From the NCBI RefSeq assembly GCF_042731755.1, contig NZ_JBHWLR010000008.1, positions 186,001 to 250,000 of the forward strand: a stretch of 64,000 nt of DNA, written 5' to 3'. Under the pieces are notes generated by a model, which was given only the letters and a program-made list of their open reading frames with translations, was not told where the DNA came from and ran no database searches. The position numbers were made by a program, and so were the translations under genes. This document shows, piece by piece, positions 1 through 10,650 of this stretch. Numbering within the stretch: the first letter of the stretch is position 1; the number at the start of each line of letters is the position of its first letter. The DNA comes from Promicromonospora sp042731755. GTDB lineage: Bacteria; Actinomycetota; Actinomycetes; Actinomycetales; Cellulomonadaceae.

Positions 1-671
1 CCGCCGTGGAGACACGCGCGGCCGAACGCCTCGACGCCGGGGACGCGCTCCTCGCGATCGCCCGCGAGACGGCGCAGCGCGGGCGTCCTCGCGGCGGCGT
101 GCTCGGCCCCGAGGGACGGGCCTGGCTCCAGCGGGCCGCCGCCGAGAACGCCCGGCTCCACGCGGTCGTGGGCAGCACCGCGGGTGCCGGCAGCGCTGAG
201 CGGGCGGCCGCAGACCTGTGGCGGGAGGCCGCCGCGAGCTGGCAGGACACCGTGAACGCCTTCGACTTCGGGTACCGCTACGAGGTGGCGCGCTCGCGCT
301 ACCGGTGGGCCGAGGCCCTGCTGGGCGCCGGTGAGCGGCAGGCCGCGGAGGTCGAGGCCGCCGAGGCGCTCTCGGCCGCGGAGGACATGGGCGCACAGCC
401 CCTGGCCGACGCGGTCCGGGCGCTCGCCCGGCGGGCGCGGCTCGACCTGCCGGGGGTCCGCCGCGCGACGGCGTCGACCCTCACGGAGCGCGAGGAGGAG
501 GTGCTCGGCCTGGTTGCGCAGGGGCTGTCCAACCGGCAGATCGGCGAGCGGCTGTTCATCTCGACCAAGACGGTGAGCGTGCACGTGTCCAACCTGCTGG
601 CCAAGCTCGGCGCCTCGGGCCGGGCGGAGGCGGTAAGCGTCGCCCACCAGCGCGGTCTGCTCGAGGTGTGA
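1..671 (+). CDS. LuxR-family regulator, C-terminal part
   Basis: This is the 3' end of a larger gene whose start lies before the window; the reading frame is open from the first base. The visible 220 or so residues are an Ala/Arg-rich, helical stretch like the TPR-type linker of large ATP-dependent LuxR (LAL/MalT-like) regulators, followed by a LuxR/GerE helix-turn-helix in the last 60 residues (LTEREEEVLGLVAQGLSNRQ, then IGERLFISTKTVSVHVSNLL). The recognition helix has the usual pattern of residues. It is expected to bind DNA as a transcription activator. The ligand or signal domain is not in view. It stops 90 bases before the phosphatase gene on the same strand. Confidence 0.85.
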   Translation, partial: AVETRAAERLDAGDALLAIARETAQRGRPRGGVLGPEGRAWLQRAAAENARLHAVVGSTAGAGSAERAAADLWREAAASWQDTVNAFDFGYRYEVARSRYRWAEALLGAGERQAAEVEAAEALSAAEDMGAQPLADAVRALARRARLDLPGVRRATASTLTEREEEVLGLVAQGLSNRQIGERLFISTKTVSVHVSNLLAKLGASGRAEAVSVAHQRGLLEV

Positions 672-761
672 CCGGGAACGGGCAGGCTACCTGCCCGGCG
701 CAAAAGGGACACATCCGGTACATCTGTCGCGCACGCGTCCTTCTCTCGCAATACTGATGGG

Positions 762-2960
762 ATGCCGACGGACCTCCAGGCGCTGCGAGACCTCGAGCAC
801 GTCGGTCTCGCTGCTCCCACAGCGGATGAGGCCTTTGACCGGTTTGCTCGCCTGGTGCGGCGGCACCTGCGGGTCCCGGCCGCCGTCGTCTACTTCGTGG
901 TCCGGGAGGGCCAGGTCCTCGCGGGAGCGTCCGGGGTGCCGGAGCCGATGCAGTCCAACCGGCTGCTGCAGCACCCGGGCACGCTGACCAACGTCATCAC
1001 GGCGCGCGGCGAGCCGGTCGTCACGGTGGACGCCCGCGCGGACCCGCTGCTGTGCGACAACTACCTGGTCCGGGAGATGGGCCTGGTCGCACTCGCCGGC
1101 TACCCCGTCTTCGACCTGCGCGGGCGCGCGGTCGGCGCGCTGTGCGCCGTGGACGATCAGCCCCGCGAGTGGTCGCAGGACGACCTGGACTCCCTCGCCG
1201 ACCTCGCCGCGGCCTGCACAGCCGAGCTGCGCCTGCGCGCCGAGCGCGAGCGCGCACGCCGCATCCAGGAGACCGCCGTCCGGGCGAACCGACGCAGCCG
1301 GTTCCTGCTCTCGCTGAGCGAGGCCTTCGCGAACGCCAACACGATGGACCAGGTCGAAGAGGTCATCGTGGAGGTCGGCACCGCCGGGATCGGCGCGCGG
1401 TACTGCGCGTTCGCCCTCGCGGACGCCGACGGCCGCGGCATCACCTACCGGTCCCTGGTCCACGCCGAGCCGCAGTTCCCCCAGCGGCTGCGCCAGACCA
1501 AGCTCGACGAGCAGCGTCCCCTCGCCGAGGCGGCCCGCACCGGCCGGCCCCTCTTCTTCCGCACCGGCGAGGAGCTGTTCTCGGCCTTCCCGGGGAAGGA
1601 GGAGTTCTGCGACCCGGAGGTCGGCGCCCGCGCCTACCTGCCCGTGGTGACGGCCGGCGCCGTGGTCGCCGTCATCATGCTGGCCTGGGAGCACGACCGC
1701 GGGCCCGACCAGGACTCCTACGCGCTCCAGACCGGGCTGGCCCACTACACGGGCCACGCGCTGGAGCGGGCCCGGCTCCTGGAGGAGCGGCGGGAGTCCG
1801 CGAAGACCCTGCAGCGGGCGATGCTCAGCCGGCTGCCCGAGGTGGCGCACCTCGACATGGCGGCGACCTACTCACCCGCCACGCGCTCCGACCAGATCGG
1901 CGGCGACTGGTACGACGCCGTGGCGGTGGACGACGACGCGACCATGTTCATGATCGGCGACGTGACCGGCCACGACATGCGCGCCGCGGCGAAGATGGGC
2001 CAGCTCAGGTCGTTGCTGCGGGCGTTCGCGTGGAGCCACGACGAGTCGCCGTCGGCCCTGCTGTCGCTGCTGGACAAGGCCAACTCCGGGCTGGGCCTGC
2101 TCGCCAGCGGGACCGCCGTGGTGGCCCGGCTGGAGCGGGTCGCCGGCGCGTACCAGCTCACCTGGTCCACCGCCGGGCACCCGCCGCCGCTCGTGCTCCG
2201 CGAGGACGGCACGGTCGAGCGCCTCTCGGTGCTCCCGGACATGATGCTCGGCGTGCGGCCCACGTCGAAGCGCACCGACCACGTGACGGCGCTGCATCCC
2301 GGCGACACGCTCCTGCTGTACACGGACGGCCTCGCCGAGCAGCGCGGCACCACCCCCGACCAGTGGCTGAACCGCCTGCAGAAGACGCTCGGCGCGCTCG
2401 GCGACACGGCCACCGCGGCGCTGCCGGTCACCCTCGTGCGCCGCCTCGCCTCGGACGACCAGCGGGACGACGTCGCCGTGCTCGCGGTCCGCGTCCGGGC
2501 GGCGGCGCCGTCGGGCCCGCCGTCCCTCGGGCGCCCCGCCACGGCGGAGCGCAAGCTGGCCCCGTCGCTGCTGGACGTCGGCCCGGCCCGCATCTGGGTC
2601 GACGACGTGCTGGAGAGCTGCGGGGTGCCGATGCCGCTGCGCCGCACGGTGATGCTGCTGACGTCGGAGGTGCTGACCAACGCTGTCGACCACGGGCAGG
2701 CGCCGTTCACCGCCACGGTCGAGGTGGACCTGGACCGGCTGCGGGTGGGGGTGCGCGACTCGTCGACCGTGCAGCCCGAGCTGCGCGACCCGGCGGTCAC
2801 CGAGTTCGGCGGCCGCGGCGTGCAGTTCCTCGAACGGCTCGCGTCGCGGTGGGGCGTGGACCGGCACGGCGGGGCGCCGCGCCCGAGCCACCGGCACGGA
2901 CCCCCGCGTGAGGGCCGGCGGACGGGCAAGACCGTCTGGTTCGAGCTCGACCTCGGGTGA
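762..2960 (+). CDS. GAF/SpoIIE phosphatase with HATPase anti-sigma kinase domain
   Basis: 732-residue cytoplasmic signalling protein. Two GAF sensor domains lie at about residues 20-165 and 185-345. A PP2C/SpoIIE phosphatase follows at about 365-580, with metal-ligand motifs GGDWYDA, IGDVTGHD, YTDGLAEQR and DDQRDDVAVL. The C-terminus is a RsbW-type histidine-kinase-like ATPase (LTSEVLTNAVDHG, then GGRGVQFLERLASRWGV) at about 600-732. Such proteins dephosphorylate anti-anti-sigma factors and may also phosphorylate them or bind a sigma factor, so one chain may hold both arms of a partner switch. The ATG at 762 gives a complete first GAF domain. The sigma-factor gene follows 72 bases downstream on the same strand, which suggests but does not prove a joint role. 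No STAS partner is encoded here. Confidence 0.9.
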   Translation: MPTDLQALRDLEHVGLAAPTADEAFDRFARLVRRHLRVPAAVVYFVVREGQVLAGASGVPEPMQSNRLLQHPGTLTNVITARGEPVVTVDARADPLLCDNYLVREMGLVALAGYPVFDLRGRAVGALCAVDDQPREWSQDDLDSLADLAAACTAELRLRAERERARRIQETAVRANRRSRFLLSLSEAFANANTMDQVEEVIVEVGTAGIGARYCAFALADADGRGITYRSLVHAEPQFPQRLRQTKLDEQRPLAEAARTGRPLFFRTGEELFSAFPGKEEFCDPEVGARAYLPVVTAGAVVAVIMLAWEHDRGPDQDSYALQTGLAHYTGHALERARLLEERRESAKTLQRAMLSRLPEVAHLDMAATYSPATRSDQIGGDWYDAVAVDDDATMFMIGDVTGHDMRAAAKMGQLRSLLRAFAWSHDESPSALLSLLDKANSGLGLLASGTAVVARLERVAGAYQLTWSTAGHPPPLVLREDGTVERLSVLPDMMLGVRPTSKRTDHVTALHPGDTLLLYTDGLAEQRGTTPDQWLNRLQKTLGALGDTATAALPVTLVRRLASDDQRDDVAVLAVRVRAAAPSGPPSLGRPATAERKLAPSLLDVGPARIWVDDVLESCGVPMPLRRTVMLLTSEVLTNAVDHGQAPFTATVEVDLDRLRVGVRDSSTVQPELRDPAVTEFGGRGVQFLERLASRWGVDRHGGAPRPSHRHGPPREGRRTGKTVWFELDLG

Positions 2961-3032
2961 ACTTGGGCCCCGGGCTTCGGTCAGGGTCGAATCCACGAGA
3001 GCGTGTCAGTGGCTCCGCGTACGGTGTGAGCT

Positions 3033-4055
3033 ATGGCACAGACAGCGTCACAACCCACGCAGAGCACCGGTGAGGACCTGGCCGGGGCCGAGCTCTCCGC
3101 TCAGCTCGAGGTGTACCGCCGCGAGCTGACCGGATACTGCTACCGCCTGCTGGGCGGCACGTTCGACGCCGACGACGCCGTGCAGGAGACCCTGCTGCGC
3201 GCGTGGCGTTCGTACGACCGGTTCGAGGGCCGGTCCTCGCTCCGCACCTGGCTGTACCGGATCGCCACCAACGTCTGCTTCGACCAGCTCGGCTCGAGCC
3301 GCGCCAAGCGGGAGCGCCCGATGGGCCTCGGCGCCGCAGCCGACCCGGTCGAGGAGAGCCTGACGATGGTGCTGCCCGAGTACGCGTGGGTGGAGCCGGT
3401 CCCGACCGAGCACGTGCTCCCCGGCGCGAGCGACCCCGCGGACACCGCCGTCGCGCGGGAGTCGGTGCGGCTCGCGTTCGTCGCGGCGCTGCAGCACCTG
3501 CCGGCCAAGCAGCGGGCGGTGCTGATCCTGCGCGAGGTGCTGCGCTGGCCGGCCGCCGAGGTGGCCACGCTGCTCGACACCTCCGTGGCGTCGGTGAACA
3601 GCGCGCTCCAGCGGGCGCGGGCCACGCTCGCCGAGAAGGCCCCCGACCGGTCCGGCACCTCGGAGGCGCCGGCGCAGGCGTCGGCCGACGAGACCGAGCT
3701 CCTGGAGCGGTACGTCGCGGCGTTCGAGCGCTACGACATGACCGCGCTGGCCAACCTGCTGCGCGAGGACGCGGTGATGAACATGCCGCCGTACGCGATG
3801 TGGCTGGCGGGCATCGAGAACATCCAGGCGTGGATGACCGGGCCCGGCAACGGGTGCGAGGGTTCGCGCTGCATGCCGATCCACGTCAACGGCACCCCGG
3901 GGTTCGCCCAGTACCGGGCGGACCCGAAGGGCGGCCACTACCCGTGGGGGATCGTGGTGCTGGAGAACGACGGCAAGCACATCACCGGCATCACCACTTT
4001 CATCGACACGGAGAAGTGGTTCCCCCGATTCGGCCTGCCGGACCACCTCGACTGA
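3033..4055 (+). CDS. ECF-type sigma factor with SnoaL-like C-terminal domain
   Basis: 340-residue sigma-70 family protein. Sigma region 2 lies at about residues 27-95 (YCYRLLGGTFDADDAVQETL, then RTWLYRIATNVCFDQL) and region 4 at about 146-205 (LPAKQRAVLILREVLRWPAA, then a helix-turn-helix). A NTF2/SnoaL-like domain fills about 220-335. This layout matches the long ECF group that includes mycobacterial SigG and the SigX5 family (TIGR02960), where the tail may sense a small ligand and replace an anti-sigma factor. No anti-sigma gene lies next to it. The ATG at 3033 is the first in frame after the upstream gene. The exact ECF subgroup is uncertain. Confidence 0.88.
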   Translation: MAQTASQPTQSTGEDLAGAELSAQLEVYRRELTGYCYRLLGGTFDADDAVQETLLRAWRSYDRFEGRSSLRTWLYRIATNVCFDQLGSSRAKRERPMGLGAAADPVEESLTMVLPEYAWVEPVPTEHVLPGASDPADTAVARESVRLAFVAALQHLPAKQRAVLILREVLRWPAAEVATLLDTSVASVNSALQRARATLAEKAPDRSGTSEAPAQASADETELLERYVAAFERYDMTALANLLREDAVMNMPPYAMWLAGIENIQAWMTGPGNGCEGSRCMPIHVNGTPGFAQYRADPKGGHYPWGIVVLENDGKHITGITTFIDTEKWFPRFGLPDHLD

Positions 4056-4079
4056 CGTTTTGGCCATACCCTCGTCAGG

Positions 4080-4541
4080 GTGACTGTGCGATCCGTGGTG
4101 GTCGGCGTGGACCACAAGCACCCGGACCTGGCTCGGCGGGCAGCGTCGCTCGTCCAGTCGCTGGGTGGAAGCCTGATCGAGCTCGTGTGCGTGTGGGTCG
4201 ACGAGACAGCCGTCTCGAACTCCCGGGGATTCACCGTGTCGGTGGATCCGGACATCGCCGTGCCCTCCGACGCCTACGGGGCCGACGTCCTGGCCGGGCT
4301 GAACCGGGCGATGGCCGACGTCGGCCTTCCCTGGTGCGCGCGGCGCGGTGCCGGCGACCCGGCGGCCGAGCTGGGGCGGGTGGCCGACGAGGTGGGGGCG
4401 GCGATGATCGTCGTCGGCGCCCACCGCTCGGGCCTGCGCGGCTGGACGACCAGCCTCGTGAGCGGGACCGTCGCGGGGCGGCTCATCCACAACCAGTCGC
4501 GCCCCGTCCTGGTGCTCCCCGAGACGATGTCGGCCCCGTGA
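4080..4541 (+). CDS. Universal stress protein (UspA) family
   Basis: 153-residue single Usp domain. The fold landmarks are the first strand SVVVGVDHKHPD and the C-terminal nucleotide-loop region VVGAHRSGLRGWTTSLVSGT ending in SRPVLVLP. In the loop the usual second glycine of the GxxG element is replaced by Arg and about three residues are added, so ATP binding is not assured. Usp proteins act in the cytoplasm during starvation and stress. The GTG start at 4080 lies 25 bases behind the sigma-factor stop, and crcB starts 50 bases downstream, so co-transcription is likely. Confidence 0.85.
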   Translation: MTVRSVVVGVDHKHPDLARRAASLVQSLGGSLIELVCVWVDETAVSNSRGFTVSVDPDIAVPSDAYGADVLAGLNRAMADVGLPWCARRGAGDPAAELGRVADEVGAAMIVVGAHRSGLRGWTTSLVSGTVAGRLIHNQSRPVLVLPETMSAP

Positions 4542-4591
4542 GCGGTAGGTTCGTCCCAGACCTTTCGAACCTCCACGAGGGAAAACGCCGC

Positions 4592-5059
4592 GTGACACGA
4601 GCACCGCACCGCGACTGGCGGTACGTCGGCCTGGTCGCGCTGGGTGGCGCGGGCGGTTCGGTCGCGCGCTATTTCGTCGGCATCTGGTCCGGAATCCTGC
4701 TGACGCCGCTGACCTACCTGTTCCCGGACGCGGGCCACACGATTCTCTGGTTCCCGATCGGGACCCTCCTGGTGAACCTCGCCGGCGCGTTCGCGCTGGG
4801 CTACCTCCTGGAGGCCCTCGCCCGCCGGGGCCGTGAGACCGTCCGGCGCCGCAAGATCCGCCTCGGGATCGGCACGGGCGTGCTCGGCGGGTTTACCACC
4901 TATTCGGCGTTCGCCCTGGAGGTCCAGATGCTGATCGGCCAGGACATGGCGTGGCTCGCGCTGCTGTACGTGACGCTCACCCTCGTGGGCGGCACGGCGA
5001 CGTGCCTCGGCGGGATCGCGCTGGCGGCACGCGCCGACCGGCGCCGGAAGGGCAGGTGA
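4592..5059 (+). CDS. crcB: Fluoride efflux transporter CrcB/Fluc, first subunit
   Basis: 155-residue membrane protein with four hydrophobic segments. It carries the Fluc hallmarks GTLLVNLAGAFALGYLLEAL (the conserved Asn in the pore helix) and GVLGGFTTYSAFALE (the TT-S/T phenylalanine-box helix break). Fluc channels export fluoride as dual-topology dimers. The GTG at 4592 is chosen because CGAGGGA stands about 9 bases before it and because it leaves a short basic N-terminus before the first membrane segment. Its stop overlaps the start of the second crcB by four bases (GTGA), so the pair probably forms a heterodimer. No fluoride riboswitch is apparent in the 50 bases upstream. Confidence 0.92.
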   Translation: MTRAPHRDWRYVGLVALGGAGGSVARYFVGIWSGILLTPLTYLFPDAGHTILWFPIGTLLVNLAGAFALGYLLEALARRGRETVRRRKIRLGIGTGVLGGFTTYSAFALEVQMLIGQDMAWLALLYVTLTLVGGTATCLGGIALAARADRRRKGR

Positions 5060-5463
5060 CAGGGATGCTCGCACTGCTCCTCGTGGCCGTCGGCGGCGGC
5101 CTGGGCGCCGCCGCCCGGTTCGTGGTCGACGGCGAGGTCAGGGCCCGGCACAACGGCGGGTTCCCGTGGGGCACGTTCGTGGTGAACGTGACCGGCTCGT
5201 TCCTGATCGGCGTGTTCTCGACCCTGACCCACACGCTGTCCTGGTACGGGGTGTCCCCCGACGTCGCGCAGCTGGTGCAGTTCTCCCTGACCACGGGCCT
5301 GTGCGGCGGCTACACCACGTTCTCCACGGCCACGATGGAATCAGTACGACTGGCCCGGTCCGGCCGGCTCCGGCTCGCGCTGACGAACACCCTGGGCACG
5401 CTGCTGGTGACGGTGCTCGCGGCGACCGCGGGCGTGGCGGTGGGCGGCCTGTTCACACCGTGA
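5056..5463 (+). CDS. crcB: Fluoride efflux transporter CrcB/Fluc, second subunit
   Basis: About 135 residues, four membrane segments, with GTFVVNVTGSFLIGV and GLCGGYTTFSTATME as the Fluc motifs. It has GGLGAAARFVVDG at the N-terminus, the conserved Gly/Arg entry of the family. The start may be the GTG at 5056, which shares GTGA with the upstream stop, or the ATG at 5065, three codons later. I prefer the overlap because it is the usual form of translational coupling and GGAAGGG lies just before it. Paired non-identical crcB genes normally make an asymmetric two-subunit channel in Gram-positive bacteria. The 3' end overlaps the convergent gene by 11 bases. Confidence 0.9.
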   Translation: MTGMLALLLVAVGGGLGAAARFVVDGEVRARHNGGFPWGTFVVNVTGSFLIGVFSTLTHTLSWYGVSPDVAQLVQFSLTTGLCGGYTTFSTATMESVRLARSGRLRLALTNTLGTLLVTVLAATAGVAVGGLFTP

Positions 5464-5866
5464 CGTCGCCCACCGGTACGTCGCCAGGGTTGAGCGCGCC
5501 GAGGAAGAGCTCCGCCAGCAGCACCCACTCCCCGAGCGGCCGCCGGCCGACGAACCGCGCTGCCTCCTCCGGCGTCCGGTTCACCAGCGCGATGTCGACG
5601 ACGTACGAGTCGCCGCGCTCCCGCCAGACGACCGCGGCGTTCGTCCGCCGGTTCGACCCGAAGATCCCGGCCCGGAGCTCGTTCTCCGGCTTCTGGACCC
5701 GCTCGATCAGCGGGTAGTCCCCGCTGTGCTCCCAGCCCGACCACGCGTGGCTCAGGGCACGCTCGAGATCCGCCTTCGCGGAGGTCACGCGGGTCGTGCC
5801 GACCGCCGCCATCCCGAGGCCGAGGCCCTCGATGACCTCGGTCACCTGCTGTTCTTTGCTTGTCAT
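5453..5866 (-). CDS. Conserved hypothetical protein, 137 residues
   Basis: I do not recognise a named family with confidence. The protein is soluble, mixed alpha/beta, with no signal peptide or membrane segment. It has a predicted helix at the N-terminus (TSKEQQVTEVIEGLGLG), a central beta region (NAAVVWRERGDSYVVDIALV) and a Trp-rich helical end (GEWVLLAELFLGAL). The size and order of elements are reminiscent of small YbjN-like proteins, but no diagnostic motif is visible. It is convergent with crcB, overlapping 11 bases, and it is divergent from the exonuclease gene, with 118 bases between the two starts. Confidence 0.6.
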   Translation of the reverse strand: MTSKEQQVTEVIEGLGLGMAAVGTTRVTSAKADLERALSHAWSGWEHSGDYPLIERVQKPENELRAGIFGSNRRTNAAVVWRERGDSYVVDIALVNRTPEEAARFVGRRPLGEWVLLAELFLGALNPGDVPVGDVTV

Positions 5867-5984
5867 GGTCGGACACTACGGGCACACCGGGCCAGAACCG
5901 ACCTTCCGCGGGCATTTAGCCGTATTTGTCCCGCATTCTCGCTCGACAGCCCGCTTGTCGGTGGTGCGTGGCAGGCTTCGCAGC

Positions 5985-6917
5985 ATGAGCCTCATGCTCC
6001 TCGACTCCGCCTCGCTGTACTTCCGCGCGTTCTTCGGCGTGCCCGACTCGCTGCGCGCCCCCAGCGGCGTACCCGTGAACGCCGTCCGCGGCCTGCTGGA
6101 CACCATCGCGTGGCTCGCCACGACGCACGGCCCCGACCGCATGGTCGCGTGCTGGGACGACGACTGGCGGCCCGCCTTCCGCGTCGAGGCGATCCCGAGC
6201 TACAAGGCGCACCGCGTCGCGCAGGAGGTGCCCGGCACCACGGGCATCGAGGAGGTGCCCGAGACGCTGCTCGCGCAGGTGCCGGTCATCAAGGAGGTGC
6301 TGGCGGCGCTCGGCATCGCGCGCGTCGGCGTGCCCGGCTACGAGGCCGACGACGTCATCGGCACCCTGACCGCCCGGGCGGTCGAGCAGGGCGCCGGGCC
6401 GGTGGACATCGTCACGGGCGACCGCGACCTGTTCCAGCTCGTCGACGACGCCGCCGGGGTGCGCGTGCTGTACCCGGCGCGCGGCATCCGGGACCCCGAC
6501 GTGGTTGACGAGAAGCGGCTGGCCGAGAAGTACGGCGTCGCCTCGGGGCAGGCCTACGCGGACATGGCGACGCTCCGCGGCGACCCGAGCGACGGCCTGC
6601 CGGGCGTGCCGGGGGTCGGCGAGAAGACCGCGGCCAAGCTGCTCGCCCAGTACGGCACGCTGGGCGGGATCCTCGCCGCGCGGGACGCCGGCGACAAGGG
6701 GCTCACCACCACGCAGCGCCGTCGCCTGCTGGAGGCCGACGAGTATCTGAAGGTCGCGCCCGTCGTGGTACAGGTGGCGCGGGACGCTCCCCTGCCCGAG
6801 TTCGATCCGGCGGTCCCGACGGCGCCCGCCGACCCGGAGGCCCTGGAGTCGCTCGTCGCGCAGTGGGGCCTGCGCTCCAGCGTCGACCGCGTCCGGACGG
6901 CGTTCGGCTGGGCGTGA
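5985..6917 (+). CDS. 5'-3' exonuclease (Pol I N-domain homologue)
   Basis: 310-residue protein equal to the free-standing 5'-nuclease domain of DNA polymerase I (YpcP/Xni-like). It shows the acidic metal-binding clusters of FEN nucleases: LLDSASLYFRAF at the N-terminus, CWDDDWRPAFRVEAIPSYKA in the arch region, GYEADDVIGTL and DIVTGDRDLFQLV. A helix-three-turn-helix follows (GDPSDGLPGVPGVGEKTAAK). Such enzymes remove RNA primers or flaps. The ATG at 5985 is chosen because the FEN fold starts at once (MSLMLLDSASL). Upstream in-frame codons would add a basic, unlike tail. The gene stands alone between a divergent and a convergent neighbour. Confidence 0.9.
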   Translation: MSLMLLDSASLYFRAFFGVPDSLRAPSGVPVNAVRGLLDTIAWLATTHGPDRMVACWDDDWRPAFRVEAIPSYKAHRVAQEVPGTTGIEEVPETLLAQVPVIKEVLAALGIARVGVPGYEADDVIGTLTARAVEQGAGPVDIVTGDRDLFQLVDDAAGVRVLYPARGIRDPDVVDEKRLAEKYGVASGQAYADMATLRGDPSDGLPGVPGVGEKTAAKLLAQYGTLGGILAARDAGDKGLTTTQRRRLLEADEYLKVAPVVVQVARDAPLPEFDPAVPTAPADPEALESLVAQWGLRSSVDRVRTAFGWA

Positions 6918-6929
6918 GCGGGTCCGTGC

Positions 6930-7724
6930 TCAGGGACTGACGGCCGCGTCGTAGCGGTCCAGCACCACCTGGACCAGTCGTGGGTCGGGCTTGTCGGCCC
7001 CGGCCGGGCCTGCGACCGGGTCGGTCACGACGTCGGCGCCCGCCTCCAGCACCCGGTCCAGGAAGTAGCCGGGGGCGAGCAGGTAGGACACGACGATCAC
7101 GCGGCCGGAGCCCGACGTGCCCGCGCGGGCGGCGGCCACCGCGTCCGAAACGCGCGGCTCCGCACCGGCACCGTACGACGGCGTGACGGGGCGGCCCAGG
7201 CGCTGGGCCAGCCCGCTGGCCACCTCCTCGACCGCCGTCGCCGCGGCCGCCACCGAGGACCCGGCGGCGGCGAGCACCACCGCGTCGTCCGGCCGGAACG
7301 GGCCGTGCGCCGCCTCGGCGGCGGCGTAGCGGTCGGCCAGGATGTCGACGAGCAGCGGGTGCGGGCCGAGGGGATCGGCCGCCACCGCACTGCCCTCGGC
7401 GGTCGCGTTGACGGTCGCGACGGCCTGCGCGATGTCGTGCCGCACGTGGTACCCCGTGGAGAGCAGCACCGGCACGACGACGGCGTCGGGCCCGCCCTCG
7501 TCGTCCTGCCCGCCGGAACGCCCGCCGGAACGTGCGGCGGCCCGGGCGTCGCGCACGGCCTCGGCCAGGACGTCACCGACCTCCGGCTGCTGCACGTCCA
7601 CGAACGCCTCGCGCACGTCGAGGTCCGGCCGGGCGACGCGGACGCCGTCGAGCAGGGCGCGCACGGCGGCCTGGCCGGCGGCGTCGTCGGTCCCGTGGGA
7701 CGTGCCGATCAGGGTCGCGCTCAT
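6930..7724 (-). CDS. CbiX/sirohydrochlorin chelatase-like protein
   Basis: 264-residue protein with two CbiX-like halves. The N-terminal half holds TLIGTSHGTDDAAG and VVVPVLLSTGYHVRHDIAQA, which supply the two histidines expected to hold the metal in class II chelatases. The second half has VVLAAAGSS and VVSYLLAPGYFLDRVL. Family members insert Co or Fe into sirohydrochlorin for cobalamin or siroheme. No other tetrapyrrole gene is near, so the pathway is unknown. The ATG at 7724 has GGGAGAG five bases before it; an ATG four codons upstream lacks a ribosome site. The middle (residues 70-90) is Arg/Gly/Ser-rich and probably a disordered insert. Confidence 0.85.
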   Translation of the reverse strand: MSATLIGTSHGTDDAAGQAAVRALLDGVRVARPDLDVREAFVDVQQPEVGDVLAEAVRDARAAARSGGRSGGQDDEGGPDAVVVPVLLSTGYHVRHDIAQAVATVNATAEGSAVAADPLGPHPLLVDILADRYAAAEAAHGPFRPDDAVVLAAAGSSVAAAATAVEEVASGLAQRLGRPVTPSYGAGAEPRVSDAVAAARAGTSGSGRVIVVSYLLAPGYFLDRVLEAGADVVTDPVAGPAGADKPDPRLVQVVLDRYDAAVSP

Positions 7725-7752
7725 GCTCTCTCCCATTGGTCCTCACACCTCA

Positions 7753-7784
7753 CAAGCAGTGCCGACGTCCCAAGCAGTGCCGAC
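7753..7784. repeat. 14-bp direct repeat, two copies
   Basis: CAAGCAGTGCCGAC occurs exactly at 7753-7766 and again at 7771-7784, an 18-base period. It lies between the 3' end of ppc and the start of the chelatase gene, and the second copy runs into the first arm of the inverted repeat at 7781-7848. Its role is unknown. Confidence 0.8.
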
Positions 7785-7848
7785 TTCGGTCGGTCGCACT
7801 GAGACCGGTCAGTCGACCGACCGATCTCGAGGCAACCGACCGAAGTCG
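7781..7848 (-). terminator. Inverted repeats after ppc, two competing hairpins
   Basis: CGACTTCGGTCGGT (7781-7794) is matched perfectly by ACCGACCGAAGTCG (7835-7848). A second segment, CGACCGACCGA (7814-7824), can pair with TCGGTCGGTCG (7786-7796) and so competes for the same left arm. The region follows the ppc stop on the minus strand and is the natural place for a terminator. There is no T-run, so action as an intrinsic terminator is uncertain. Confidence 0.45.
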
Positions 7849-7867
7849 AACCGCCGGCCAGCCCAGC

Positions 7868-10555
<2,688 letters not shown>

Positions 10556-10650
10556 GGGCTAGAGCCTAGGACGAGATTGCCTTGTGGCGTCCACCGCGTC
10601 CGATTGTTGGTCTGGTCATGACCTGGCTCACTCTGGTTGGCTGTCGGCCT

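Noticed and set aside
687..1850. Long open frame opposite the SpoIIE phosphatase gene
   Set aside because: It lies opposite a gene with complete GAF and PP2C motifs and has the His/Arg/Gly-rich makeup of an antisense shadow in high G+C DNA.
4542..4591. Fluoride riboswitch before crcB
   Set aside because: The gap is only 50 bases, and no pseudoknot or conserved riboswitch core could be seen.
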